Source: JBDIAG01 sp047974565
GTDB lineage: Bacteria; Actinomycetota; Actinomycetes; Actinomycetales; CAWJMD01
Reading direction: 5' to 3'
DNA length: 64,000 nt
Assembly (NCBI GenBank): GCA_047974565.1
Contig: JBKECN010000067.1
Location: forward strand, 62,001 to 126,000
Shown here: positions 1 to 7,728 of the stretch, piece by piece
Layout of the letters: every line of letters begins with the position of its first letter
How positions within the stretch are numbered: the first letter of the stretch is position 1
Made by a program: the position numbers and the translations under genes
The notes under the pieces: generated by a model
The model's database searches: none
Told to the model about the DNA's origin: nothing
The model's input: only the letters and a program-made list of their open reading frames with translations

Positions 1-246
1 GGCGAGCTGGGCTGCCGCCGAATCCACCGAGGACGCGTCCAGGCCCGACAGGTCGTCGGGCACCTGCGACTCGGTGTCGGCACCGGGCTCGCCGGCCGGC
101 GTGGCCGCACCCGGTGCGGGGGTCGCCGTCGGCTCTGTGGGACGTACGGACCCGGTCTCCGGGTCGATCCGTCGCTTGTCCCGGATCACCGGGGCGGGCT
201 CTTCAGCCTCGCCCCGGCGCTCGGGGTTGTCGTTGCCAGAACTCAC
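1..246 (-). CDS. grpE: GrpE nucleotide exchange factor, N-terminal part (runs off the window)
   Basis: Only the first 82 codons lie in the window. The GTG start overlaps the TGA stop of dnaK (GTGA), so the two are translationally coupled. The visible part is the charged, disordered N-terminal tail usual for actinobacterial GrpE, beginning MSSGNDNPERRGEAEEPAP and rich in Pro, Ala, Glu and Thr. The conserved coiled coil and beta domain would lie beyond base 1. GrpE releases ADP from DnaK and works with DnaJ in protein folding. The call rests mainly on its place directly after dnaK, the standard dnaK-grpE-dnaJ-hspR order in this phylum. The visible residues alone would not prove it. Confidence 0.85.
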   Translation of the reverse strand, partial: MSSGNDNPERRGEAEEPAPVIRDKRRIDPETGSVRPTEPTATPAPGAATPAGEPGADTESQVPDDLSGLDASSVDSAAAQLA

Positions 247-2117
247 TTGGAGTCGTCCTCGTCCACGATCTCGGCGTCGACGACGTCGTCGTCACTGTCC
301 TTGCTGAAGTTCGGGCCGGAATCGGTCGAACCCTCGGCGCCCTCACTGGACGCCTGGGCGGCCTGAGCCTCGTACATGGCCTGGCCGAGCTTCTGGCTCA
401 GCGAGGACACCTTCTCCTGCGCGGACTTGACGGCCTCCACGTCCGAGCCGGCCAGCGCGGCCTTGAGCTCGTCGAGAGCCGAACGGATCTCGGTCTTGCC
501 GTCCTCGGGAAGCTTGTCCTCGTTCTCGTTGACGAACTTCTCCGTCTGGTACTGCAGCTGCTCGGCGGTGTTGCGGACCTCGGCCTCCTCGCGGCGCTTC
601 TTGTCCTCGGCCGCGTGCTCCTCGGCCTCGCGCACCATCCGGTCGATCTCGTCCTTCGGCAGCGCGGAGCCACCGGAGATCGTCATCGACTGCTCCTTGC
701 CGGTGCCGCGGTCCTTCGCTGAGACGTGCACGATGCCGTTGGCGTCGATGTCGAAGGTCACCTCGATCTGGGGCACGCCACGGGGAGCCGGGGCGATGCC
801 GGTGAGGTCGAAGTTGCCCAGCGGCTTGTTGTGCGCGGCGATCTCGCGCTCACCCTGGAAGACCTGGATCTGCACGGACGGCTGGTTGTCGTCCGCGGTG
901 GTGAAGACCTCCGACCGCTTGGTCGGGATGGCGGTGTTGCGCTCGATGAGCTTGGTCATGATGCCGCCCTTGGTCTCGATGCCGAGGGACAAGGGGGTCA
1001 CGTCGATGAGCAGCACGTCCTTGCGCTCACCCTTGAGGACGCCGGCCTGCAGGGCGGCGCCGACGGCGACGACCTCGTCCGGGGTCACGCCCTTGTTGGG
1101 CTCCTTGCCGCCGGTGAGCTGCTTGACCAACTCCGACACGGCCGGCATGCGGGTCGATCCACCGACGAGCACGACGTGGTCGATGTCGGACAGCTTGATG
1201 TCGGCGTCGCGGATGACCTGCTGGAACGGGGCCTTGCACCGGTCGAGGAGGTCCTTGGTCATGTCCTCGAACTGGGCGCGAGTGAGCTTCTCGTCCAGGT
1301 GGACGGGGCCGTTCTCGGTCATCGAGATGTACTGCATGGAGATGTTGGTGCTGGTGGTCGAGGACAGTTCCTTCTTGGCCTGCTCGGCAGCCTCACGCAG
1401 CCGCTGCATGGCCATCTTGTCCTTGGACAGGTCCACCCCGGAGGATGCCTTGACCTTGTCGACCAGCCACTCGACGATCCGCTGGTCCCAGTCGTCGCCG
1501 CCGAGCCGGTTGTCGCCGGCGGTGGCGCGCACCTGGATGGTGGAGAAGCCGTCCTCGGCGTCCTTACCCACCTCGAGCAGGGACACGTCGAAGGTGCCGC
1601 CGCCGAGGTCGAAGACGAGGATGAGCTCGTCCTCCTTGCCCTTGTCAAGGCCGTAGGCGAGCGCGGCCGCGGTGGGCTCGTTGATGATCCGCAGCACGTT
1701 GAGGCCGGCGATCTCGCCCGCCTCCTTGGTGGCCTGGCGCTCGGCGTCGTTGAAGTAGGCCGGGACGGTGACGACCGCGTCGGTGACCGGCTCGCCCAGG
1801 TAGGACTCGGCGTCCTTCTTGAGCTTCATCAGGATGCGGGCGCTGATCTCCTGCGGGGTGTACTTCTTGTCGTCGATCTCCTGGCTCCAGCCGGTGCCCA
1901 TGTGGCGCTTGACCGAGCGGATGGTGCGGTCGACGTTGGTGACCGCCTGCCGCTTGGCGATCTCGCCGACCAGGGGCTCGCCGGACTTGGCGAAAGCGAC
2001 GACGGAGGGTGTGGTGCGACCGCCTTCTGCGTTCGCGATGACCGTCGGCTCGCCGCCCTCCAGGACGGACACGACGGAGTTCGTGGTACCGAGGTCGATT
2101 CCGACCGCACGTGCCAT
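243..2117 (-). CDS. dnaK: Chaperone protein DnaK (Hsp70)
   Basis: This 624-residue protein is full length for DnaK. It opens with MARAVGIDLGTTNSVVSVL, the Hsp70 phosphate-1 loop, followed by FDLGGGTFDVSLLEVG (phosphate-2) and VVLVGGSTRMPAV (adenosine loop). The substrate-binding domain follows, and the tail ends in acidic DDDVVDAEIVDEDDSK. An ATP-driven cytosolic chaperone. I chose the ATG at 2117 rather than the in-frame GTG at 2129 because the purine-rich AGAGGTGG lies about 8 bases before the ATG and would overlap the GTG. It is the first gene of an operon continuing into grpE. Two HAIR sites upstream indicate repression by HspR. Confidence 0.98.
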   Translation of the reverse strand: MARAVGIDLGTTNSVVSVLEGGEPTVIANAEGGRTTPSVVAFAKSGEPLVGEIAKRQAVTNVDRTIRSVKRHMGTGWSQEIDDKKYTPQEISARILMKLKKDAESYLGEPVTDAVVTVPAYFNDAERQATKEAGEIAGLNVLRIINEPTAAALAYGLDKGKEDELILVFDLGGGTFDVSLLEVGKDAEDGFSTIQVRATAGDNRLGGDDWDQRIVEWLVDKVKASSGVDLSKDKMAMQRLREAAEQAKKELSSTTSTNISMQYISMTENGPVHLDEKLTRAQFEDMTKDLLDRCKAPFQQVIRDADIKLSDIDHVVLVGGSTRMPAVSELVKQLTGGKEPNKGVTPDEVVAVGAALQAGVLKGERKDVLLIDVTPLSLGIETKGGIMTKLIERNTAIPTKRSEVFTTADDNQPSVQIQVFQGEREIAAHNKPLGNFDLTGIAPAPRGVPQIEVTFDIDANGIVHVSAKDRGTGKEQSMTISGGSALPKDEIDRMVREAEEHAAEDKKRREEAEVRNTAEQLQYQTEKFVNENEDKLPEDGKTEIRSALDELKAALAGSDVEAVKSAQEKVSSLSQKLGQAMYEAQAAQASSEGAEGSTDSGPNFSKDSDDDVVDAEIVDEDDSK

Positions 2118-2172
2118 GTGTGTTTCCACCTCTTCATATCGGGACCGGCCGCCCTCTGGCTGGCCGGGGTAG

Positions 2173-2193
2173 CTTGAGTCTTCGGGGCTCAGG
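2173..2193 (-). promoter_or_regulatory. HAIR operator 1 for HspR (dnaK promoter)
   Basis: The sequence reads CTTGAGT-N7-GCTCAGG and matches the HAIR consensus CTTGAGT-N7-ACTCAAG in 11 of 14 arm bases. It lies 56 bases before the dnaK ATG. HAIR elements bind HspR, which represses the dnaK operon in Actinobacteria. Confidence 0.8.
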
Positions 2194-2236
2194 ATAGAAC
2201 AGGTACTGAGCCGCTGTCACGTCAGGGCTGATCTAA

Positions 2237-2257
2237 CTTGAGTCTAGTAGGCTCAAC
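2237..2257 (-). promoter_or_regulatory. HAIR operator 2 for HspR (dnaK promoter)
   Basis: The sequence reads CTTGAGT-N7-GCTCAAC, with 12 of 14 arm bases matching the HAIR consensus. It is centred 64 bases upstream of HAIR 1. Paired HAIR sites at dnaK are known from streptomycetes and mycobacteria. Confidence 0.85.
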
Positions 2258-2354
2258 TACTGTCGAGGCCATCTTGTTCCCTCGCCCCAACAAATCCGCG
2301 CGCAGGGGCAACCCGCGGGCAAGCACGCAGAGGCGCAGGTACCCAGAGGTGCTG

Positions 2355-2376
2355 TGATGCTATGATGCGTTGATGC
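2355..2376 (+). repeat. Three TGATGC direct repeats at 8-bp spacing over the vapB1 start
   Basis: TGATGC occurs at 2355, 2363 and 2371 with an exact 8-bp period. The last copy contains the ATG of the antitoxin gene. The position suits an autoregulatory operator for the VapBC complex; that role is inference. Confidence 0.5.
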
Positions 2377-2609
2377 GCACTACGCTGGATCTCGACGAGG
2401 TCGTGCTCTCCGCTGCCCGATCCCTGGCCCGGGCTTGCGGTATCTCGTTGGGGGCCGCGGTCTCACAACTCGCCATGAGGGGCCTGCAGTTGGAGAGCGG
2501 GGGCGCCAGCGTTGCCGACGTTTCATATGCGGCCTTCCCCGTCCTCATCGGCGACCCTGACCACATCGTTACGCCTGAGTTGGTCAACAGGTACCGCGAC
2601 GATGAGTGA
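2373..2609 (+). CDS. VapB-type antitoxin (ribbon-helix-helix)
   Basis: A 78-residue protein beginning MRTTLDLDEVVLSAARSLA, the beta strand and helix of a ribbon-helix-helix DNA-binding domain. The C-terminal half (GDPDHIVTPELVNRYRDDE) would be the toxin-wrapping tail. It should neutralise the VapC encoded next and repress their shared promoter. The ATG at 2373 is preferred over the TTG one codon earlier. It overlaps the toxin gene by 8 bases, typical of a co-translated type II toxin-antitoxin pair. Direct repeats over its start are candidate operator sites. Confidence 0.85.
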   Translation: MRTTLDLDEVVLSAARSLARACGISLGAAVSQLAMRGLQLESGGASVADVSYAAFPVLIGDPDHIVTPELVNRYRDDE

Positions 2610-3042
2610 GGACGCCGATTGGCTCTGCGACGTCAACGTCCTCCTGGCTCTGGCGCTGTCGACCCATGTTCACCATCGCGCCGCACACGCCGCGCTGCAC
2701 AAGCACACCGGACGCTGGGCCACCTGCCCCCTCACCGAGGCATCGCTGTTCCGGCTGCTACTCAATCCGCGCGTGACCGGCACGGAGTTCACCGCGACAG
2801 CCGTACGCCAGGCCTTACGTGGCATGCGTTCACATCCCAGGTGGCGCTGGCTAAGCGATGACAGCAGCCTGGCCGATCCCGACATCACCACGGCAGTTCT
2901 CGTCGGCCACCAACAGGTGACCGACTTCCATCTGGTCAATCTGGCAGCAAGACATGGATTGGCCCTGGCAACCTTCGACGGCGCCATCTCCCCCGCGCTC
3001 GCACCTGCCGACCGTCATCACGTCCACGTCGTGGCACCGTAG
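2602..3042 (+). CDS. VapC-type toxin, PIN-domain ribonuclease
   Basis: A 146-residue PIN-domain protein. The acidic metal-binding residues are visible: Asp in WLCDVNVLL near the N-terminus, Glu in PLTEASLFRLL, Asp in QVTDFHLVNLA and Asp in ATFDGA. This is the usual order for VapC toxins, Mg-dependent RNases that usually cut tRNA or rRNA. The ATG at 2602 sits inside the end of the antitoxin gene. A longer in-frame reading from 2512 overlaps vapB and is not credible as a start. The actual RNA target cannot be read from sequence. Confidence 0.88.
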   Translation: MSEDADWLCDVNVLLALALSTHVHHRAAHAALHKHTGRWATCPLTEASLFRLLLNPRVTGTEFTATAVRQALRGMRSHPRWRWLSDDSSLADPDITTAVLVGHQQVTDFHLVNLAARHGLALATFDGAISPALAPADRHHVHVVAP

Positions 3043-3193
3043 CGACACCACGACCTGTCGTCACCGGCCCCTGGCGGGCCAACAGCGCAGGCTCAGCGAA
3101 TTCGAAGACCCGCCCACCGGTCTCACTGGCCGAATGGCCAGGGCGCCCAAGTCGCGAAGATCAGTCACGCGCCTCCACCCAGCTCGACGACGC

Positions 3194-3628
3194 CTAGCCG
3201 AGCCGGTCCGGCCGATGCCAGCGAACGTCCTGGAAGCGGCCGAAGACATCGTCGTAGGAGACGATGTCCGCGCCGTGTTCAATGGCAATGGCGGCCAAAT
3301 GGGCGTCGCTGACGAGGTTTCCCCCGGAGCCAACACCGCGCAGCAGCCGCTCCAGGACGGTGATGTGCTGCCCGGTGGGCTCCAGGACGCGGGCACCCGG
3401 AGCCTCGAGCCATGACCTGACCTGCTCGCACGCCTCGCCCGAGGACAAGGGCGAGGGAAAGATGCCGATCTTGATGGGGATCCGGATGAACGCAGTCAAC
3501 GCCAACCAGGTGAATCCCACCGTGTCCGCGCCACCGAGGGCTGCATCCAGCCACCGGCGGGATCCCTCATGGTGGGTGGTGTCGGCGTCCACGGCGTACA
3601 ACAGGACGTTGGCGTCGACGACCTTCAC
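3194..3628 (-). CDS. VapC-type toxin, second pair (PIN domain)
   Basis: A 144-residue PIN-domain protein starting MKVVDANVLLYAVDADTTHH, with the first catalytic Asp at residue 5. NLVSDAHLAAIAIEHG and SYDDVFGRF carry the later acidic residues. At the usual second acidic position the sequence reads FTWLALTAFIRI with no Glu; related VapC subgroups often vary there. The ATG overlaps the TGA of its antitoxin by four bases (ATGA). The pair points toward the vapBC pair at 2.4-3.0 kb, so the two toxin genes end 151 bases apart in convergent orientation. Confidence 0.85.
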   Translation of the reverse strand: MKVVDANVLLYAVDADTTHHEGSRRWLDAALGGADTVGFTWLALTAFIRIPIKIGIFPSPLSSGEACEQVRSWLEAPGARVLEPTGQHITVLERLLRGVGSGGNLVSDAHLAAIAIEHGADIVSYDDVFGRFQDVRWHRPDRLG

Positions 3629-3879
3629 TGGCCGTTCCTCATCCGGCGCAGCATCTCCTCGTCTTCAAGCTCGCCGACCAATTGCAGGGCACGGTCCAGA
3701 TTCACGGTCGGCACTCCGAGATGCCGCACCTGCGTGCGAAACTCCTTGGGCGCAGCGGATTCACGACTGCCTGCGCGAATCGCGTCGTTCAACGCCTGCT
3801 TGAACGAGATTCCCCGCCGTTGCATCAACTGGCGCACCACGAACTCCGTGTCCGCATCGAGAGTCACCGTCGTCCGCAC
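3625..3879 (-). CDS. VapB-type antitoxin, second pair
   Basis: An 84-residue protein with the N-terminal MRTTVTLDADTEFVVRQLM of ribbon-helix-helix VapB antitoxins and a charged C-terminal tail (LEDEEMLRRMRNGQ). It is expected to bind the VapC encoded immediately downstream and to repress its own promoter. Its N-terminus resembles that of the first pair's antitoxin, but the rest is different, so this is not a recent duplication. An inverted repeat just upstream is a likely operator. Confidence 0.85.
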   Translation of the reverse strand: MRTTVTLDADTEFVVRQLMQRRGISFKQALNDAIRAGSRESAAPKEFRTQVRHLGVPTVNLDRALQLVGELEDEEMLRRMRNGQ

Positions 3880-3892
3880 CTTGACAGCATAG

Positions 3893-3912
3893 GATCATCG
3901 ATCCTGATGATC
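3893..3912 (-). promoter_or_regulatory. Inverted repeat before the second vapBC pair
   Basis: GATCATC (3893-3899) and GATGATC (3906-3912) form a perfect 7-bp dyad with a 6-bp gap, 14 bases upstream of the antitoxin ATG. The position fits autoregulation by VapB or VapBC. Inference only. Confidence 0.5.
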
Positions 3913-4088
3913 GATGCTCCAAGACTTCCCCCGGTGGACAACACGCGACCCGCGTTCAACCTCACGCACCAAATGTCTTGACATACTTCCCTGGGCTCGC
4001 CCAGTCTGAACCCAGGCGTCATCAGCATCGCGATGCGATTCCCCCGGACATCGCGGTGCGATTCCCCCGCACGACGAAGGAGCCTGGC

Positions 4089-5144
4089 GTGAGCGAACGG
4101 ACGATGCGGATCGGCCTGGTCGGCTTCGGGGTCGGCGGACGGCACTTCCACGGGCCGTTCATCGAGGCCGCGAGCGGGGTCGAGTTGGCCGGCGTGGTGG
4201 CGCGCCGCGACGAGACCAAGGCGGCGGTCGCCGAACGGTTCCCGGGTACGCCCACGTACGACTCCCTCGCCGAACTGGTCGATACCGAGCGTGCCGGTGC
4301 CGGCCTGGACGCGGTCACCGTCAGCACTCCACCGGCCACTCGCCGCGCCCTGGTGCTGGAGGCCCTCGACAGCGGCCTGCATGTGGTGGCCGACAAGCCC
4401 TTCGCCCCCGATGCCGTTGCGGCTCAACATCTCAGCGACGCTGCGGACCGAGCGGGCCGGATCCTCGGGGTCTATCACAACCGGCGCCTGGACTCGGACT
4501 TCGTCACCGTCTCGAGGCTGATCGCCTCGGGCCGGCTGGGCCGGGTGACGCGCTTCCACTCCCGGATGGACCAGGGTGACGCCTCGACGATGGAGGGCGG
4601 ACCCACCGGTGGTCTGCTGCGCGACCTCGGCAGTCACCTCATCGACCAGGGGCTGCACCTGTTCGGCCCGGTCGAGCGCGTCCATGCCACCCTCGACGAG
4701 GTCGACACCCCTGACGGCCCTACCGACGGCGCCTTCGTGGTGAGCATCCGGCATGGCTGCGGGACGACCAGTCACCTGTCAGCCTCCAAGCTCAACTACC
4801 TGGACGAGCGTGAACTGCGGATCTACGGCGACGCGGGCAGTTACCTGGCCCGAAGCACGGACGTTCAGGCGCAGGCAGTCCTGGCCGGGCGACGGCCGAC
4901 CGATGAGCCGGCCGAATGGGGCCGCGAACCGGAGAGGGCCTGGGGCACCTTGCGCACCGCTGCGGGCGCTGAGACGATCCCCGCCGAGCAGGGCAACTAT
5001 GCCTGGTACTACGAACGTTTCGCCGAGGCGATCCGCACGGGTAACACCCCGCCGGTGCCCGCCCACGAAGGCGTTGCGGTGCTGAGAGTGCTCGACGCGA
5101 TCCGTGAGAGTACCGCGACCGGGCAGGCCGTTCGGCTGGGCTGA
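4089..5144 (+). CDS. Gfo/Idh/MocA family NAD(P)-dependent oxidoreductase
   Basis: A 351-residue protein with the N-terminal Rossmann fold MRIGLVGFGVGGRHFHGPF, the TPPATRRALVLEAL segment and the VVADKPFAPDA motif. That motif carries the conserved catalytic-region Lys of this family (EKP in most members, DKP here). GGLLRDLGSHLIDQGLHLFG begins the substrate half with the conserved D-x-x-H. Members oxidise or reduce sugars, inositols and biliverdin-like substrates; the substrate here cannot be told. The GTG start at 4089 has a good AAGGAG site 6-7 bases before it, better than the upstream in-frame options. It is a single gene with no sugar operon around it. Confidence 0.9.
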   Translation: MSERTMRIGLVGFGVGGRHFHGPFIEAASGVELAGVVARRDETKAAVAERFPGTPTYDSLAELVDTERAGAGLDAVTVSTPPATRRALVLEALDSGLHVVADKPFAPDAVAAQHLSDAADRAGRILGVYHNRRLDSDFVTVSRLIASGRLGRVTRFHSRMDQGDASTMEGGPTGGLLRDLGSHLIDQGLHLFGPVERVHATLDEVDTPDGPTDGAFVVSIRHGCGTTSHLSASKLNYLDERELRIYGDAGSYLARSTDVQAQAVLAGRRPTDEPAEWGREPERAWGTLRTAAGAETIPAEQGNYAWYYERFAEAIRTGNTPPVPAHEGVAVLRVLDAIRESTATGQAVRLG

Positions 5145-5177
5145 CGACGAGCCAGCACCGCCGGATACGGTGACCGG

Positions 5178-5800
5178 ATGCGGCGCGCAGAGAAGGTGCA
5201 GCGGATCGGGAACATCCTGGACGAGTTGTATCCGCACCACCGATCCCGCTCGACCACCTCGACCCGTACACGCTGCTCGTCGCTGTCGCCCTCTCGGCCC
5301 AGACCACGGACAAGAAGGTCAATGAGGTGACCCCGCGGCTGTTCGCCGAGGCCGCTACGCCCGAGGCGATGTACGCCCTGGGTCCGGACCGGATCCTGGA
5401 GTTGATCCGCCAGGTCGGCCTGGCTCCGACCAAGGCACGCAATCTGTGGACCGCGGCCGGGCAGATCCTGGACGCGGGAGGCGAACTTCGAGCCGATGCC
5501 GAGTTCCTGGAGTCGCTCGCGGGGGTGGGACACAAGACCGCCAGCGTCGTCCTGGCCCAAGCCTTCGGCGAGGCAACATTCCCCGTGGATACCCACATTC
5601 ACCGGCTCGCCCGACGCTGGGGGCTCTCCGACGGCAGCAGCGTCGAACGCACCGAACGGGATCTCAAGCGCGCCTTTCCCGTCGACACCTGGGCCAGGCG
5701 CCACCTGCAGATCATCTACTTCGGACGCGAGTTCTGCCCAGCCAGAGCGCACGACTTGACAGCCTGTCCGATCTGTTCGTTTGCGGCGACCGACGGGTAG
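5178..5800 (+). pseudogene. nth: Endonuclease III (Nth) with a one-base frameshift near its start
   Basis: The ATG at 5178 opens MRRAEKVQRIGNILDELYP in frame. Near base 5237 the reading must shift to give IPLDHLDPYTLLVAVALSAQ and the rest of the protein to 5800. One missing C in the run around 5233-5240 would restore the usual YP-x-PPIPLDH join. After the shift the DNA glycosylase is intact. The helix-hairpin-helix segment LAGVGHKTASVVLAQAF holds the catalytic Lys and TFPVDTHIHRLARR holds the catalytic Asp. The C-terminal cysteines read C-x9-C-x2-C with no fourth, so the classic 4Fe-4S ligand pattern C-x6-C-x2-C-x5-C is not met. Nth removes oxidised pyrimidines in base excision repair. Whether this is a true lesion or a base-calling error cannot be decided here. 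Confidence 0.8.
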
Positions 5801-5824
5801 CGAGCGCCTCCTGCCAGCGGCTTT

Positions 5825-5854
5825 CGGCCCCAGCATTCTCGGCCCCAGCATTCT
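5825..5854 (+). repeat. 15-bp tandem duplication
   Basis: CGGCCCCAGCATTCT occurs twice back to back (5825-5839, 5840-5854) and a third copy begins with CGGC. It lies in the gap after nth and looks like slippage; no function is suggested. Confidence 0.7.
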
Positions 5855-6043
5855 CGGCTCACAGCACCCTCGACGCTGAACACCATCGATCGGCACCCCC
5901 GAGCACTCGGGCGTGCCTATGGTTGAGGTGCAGATGATCGTCAACAGCGGCGGCTCGCCGACCCGAGCCCGGGCTGCTGGGTGCGCAGCAGGCCGTCCGG
6001 TGCACGTCGGGAGCCCGTCCGCCGAGAAGGGGGATGATGTCCG

Positions 6044-6820
6044 GTGCCCCGCGGATCGCGTCTCGCGGACGATGCCTGGCGGGCTCTCGTCCCTGCCGCC
6101 GAGCCACCGGCAGCCCGGTTCGACCCGGAATCGCTCACCGACCTGCCGGCGCCCGCCCAGCGGTTCCTACGCCGAGCCCTGCCCGAGCAGACCCCACTGG
6201 TGGACAGCGTTGCCGTGACCGCCCTGGGCAGTATCAGGCTCGGCTCGACGTGGTGGGCGTTCCACTCGGCCCAGGTGCTGCGGGCCGGGCAGGGCCTCGT
6301 CTGGCGAGCCCGTGTCAGGCGTGGCCTGCTGCGGATCGATGGCGCGGACAGCTACGTCGGCGGCACCGCCCGGTTGGATTTCCGGCTGTACCGGCTGGTG
6401 CCGGTGGTGCGCGAGCACGGTCCGGACATCGACCGCAGCGCGGCCGGGCGGCTGGCCGCCGAAACCGTCGCCTGGTTGCCACAAAGCCTGGCACCGCAGG
6501 CGGGCATGCGGTGGGAGCCGATCGATGACGAGCACGCCCTCGCAACGGTGGTCACTCCCGCCGGGCCGATCAGGGTGCAGGTCGGCGTCGACGCGGACGG
6601 ACGCCTCCGCTCGATCCGGACGATGCGATGGAACAGCGCGTCGAGCCCGCCCGGCAGACAAGCCTTCGGCGGGTCGATCGACGCGGAGTTCAGATCACAG
6701 ACCGGGATCCGAGTCGCCGGCTCAGGGAGCATCGGGTGGGGTTTCGGTACCGATGACTGGCCGGACGGCCTGTTCTTCCACTTCCAGCTGACGTCAACGG
6801 AATATCCCGCCAGCAAGTGA
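6044..6820 (+). CDS. Conserved protein of the DUF6544/DUF6920 type
   Basis: A 258-residue protein of unknown role. Features I associate with this family are LPAPAQRFLRRALPEQTPL near the N-terminus, the RARVRRGLLRIDGADSY segment and LYRLVPVVREHGPDIDRS. The C-terminus GWGFGTDDWPDGLFFHFQL closes a predicted lipid-binding-like beta fold. No signal peptide or membrane helix is visible. A GTG start at 6044 is used; GAGAAGGGGG lies some 10-16 bases upstream. It is transcribed alone, convergent with the next gene. The family name comes from memory of its motifs and should be checked; no reaction can be assigned. Confidence 0.7.
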   Translation: MPRGSRLADDAWRALVPAAEPPAARFDPESLTDLPAPAQRFLRRALPEQTPLVDSVAVTALGSIRLGSTWWAFHSAQVLRAGQGLVWRARVRRGLLRIDGADSYVGGTARLDFRLYRLVPVVREHGPDIDRSAAGRLAAETVAWLPQSLAPQAGMRWEPIDDEHALATVVTPAGPIRVQVGVDADGRLRSIRTMRWNSASSPPGRQAFGGSIDAEFRSQTGIRVAGSGSIGWGFGTDDWPDGLFFHFQLTSTEYPASK

Positions 6821-6868
6821 AACTGCTTCTGCGGCTATACGATTCACCCGAAGAGTGGCGGGCTGAAA

Positions 6869-7606
6869 TCAGCAGGTCGGCGCTTGGTCCAACTCGGCCC
6901 GCGCGACGGCGAAGTCGGCGAGCGGCTGCGCCGATTCCGTCACCATGGCCACCCACCGCTCGTGGTACTCGTTCGGATCCGTCATGGACTTGCCGGCCAT
7001 CATCTTCACGTGGGCCTGCCACTGGTCGGCCACGACGGTACCCACTGGGATGAACCGGGTGAGCGCGTCGTAGCGGGCCAGGCACGCCTGTGCCTGTGAA
7101 TTGGCGCCGGGGCCGACGGCCTGTAGGTCCTGACATCCAGGTGCTGCCTCGTCCCAGGACGCCCGGGCGGCGTGGACGGCGGCCACGTCCGCGTCGCCGC
7201 GCGACTTGGTGTCCGCCCAGTCGGCGGCTGCCTGGTCCTTGGTGAACTGTCCGGCGTCGAGCCGGCGCTGGGCGTCGGTGTGCACCTGCCAGTCCCCGCC
7301 ACTGTGAATGAGGGCGTCCGCCAGGGTGTTCCCCGCCGAGACCGTGGCCCAGCACGAGTCCAGCGCGGCCCCCGGATCTGCCGACTGATCGGGTGTGGAC
7401 TCCTGGCTGCTGGCGGCGTCCGTAGCCGACGTCGGGCTCGCCGCAGCGCCTGCGGTGACCGCCTGCGGCTGACTGACCGCCGCCGAACCCTCCTCGTCTC
7501 CGCCGAGCGCGATCCACGCCACCGCACCGCCACCAACCAGAGCCGCCGCCGCCAATGCCGCGACGAGCACCGTGGCGCCCTTACGCGGCTGCGTATGTCT
7601 ACCCAT
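6869..7606 (-). CDS. Membrane-anchored extracellular protein, unknown function
   Basis: A 245-residue protein. A short basic cytosolic start (MGRHTQPRKG) precedes one hydrophobic helix, VLVAALAAAALVGGGAVAWI (residues 13-32). A Ser/Ala/Thr/Gln-rich linker and an extracellular domain follow, with cysteines in LDSCWATVSAG, APGCQDLQ, QACLARYDAL and at the C-terminal end (QAPTC). The four cysteines could form two disulfides. I do not recognise the domain. The start at 7606 is chosen because upstream in-frame sequence is not protein-like. It is divergent from the SDR gene at 7729. Confidence 0.75.
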   Translation of the reverse strand: MGRHTQPRKGATVLVAALAAAALVGGGAVAWIALGGDEEGSAAVSQPQAVTAGAAASPTSATDAASSQESTPDQSADPGAALDSCWATVSAGNTLADALIHSGGDWQVHTDAQRRLDAGQFTKDQAAADWADTKSRGDADVAAVHAARASWDEAAPGCQDLQAVGPGANSQAQACLARYDALTRFIPVGTVVADQWQAHVKMMAGKSMTDPNEYHERWVAMVTESAQPLADFAVARAELDQAPTC

Positions 7607-7728
7607 GAGCCCATGGTGACAGGGCTTGGGGAGATTCCGTGGAACAGGACGCAAGCGGCCCGTCGCGTCTGGTAATGCGCACGGGTGCGCGGTGTTAGCG
7701 TGCTCCCCACGCCACGAAAGGGGCCCAC

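Noticed and set aside
3194..3628. Dead VapC toxin because one acidic residue is missing
   Set aside because: Some VapC subgroups vary at that position, so loss of activity cannot be claimed from sequence alone.
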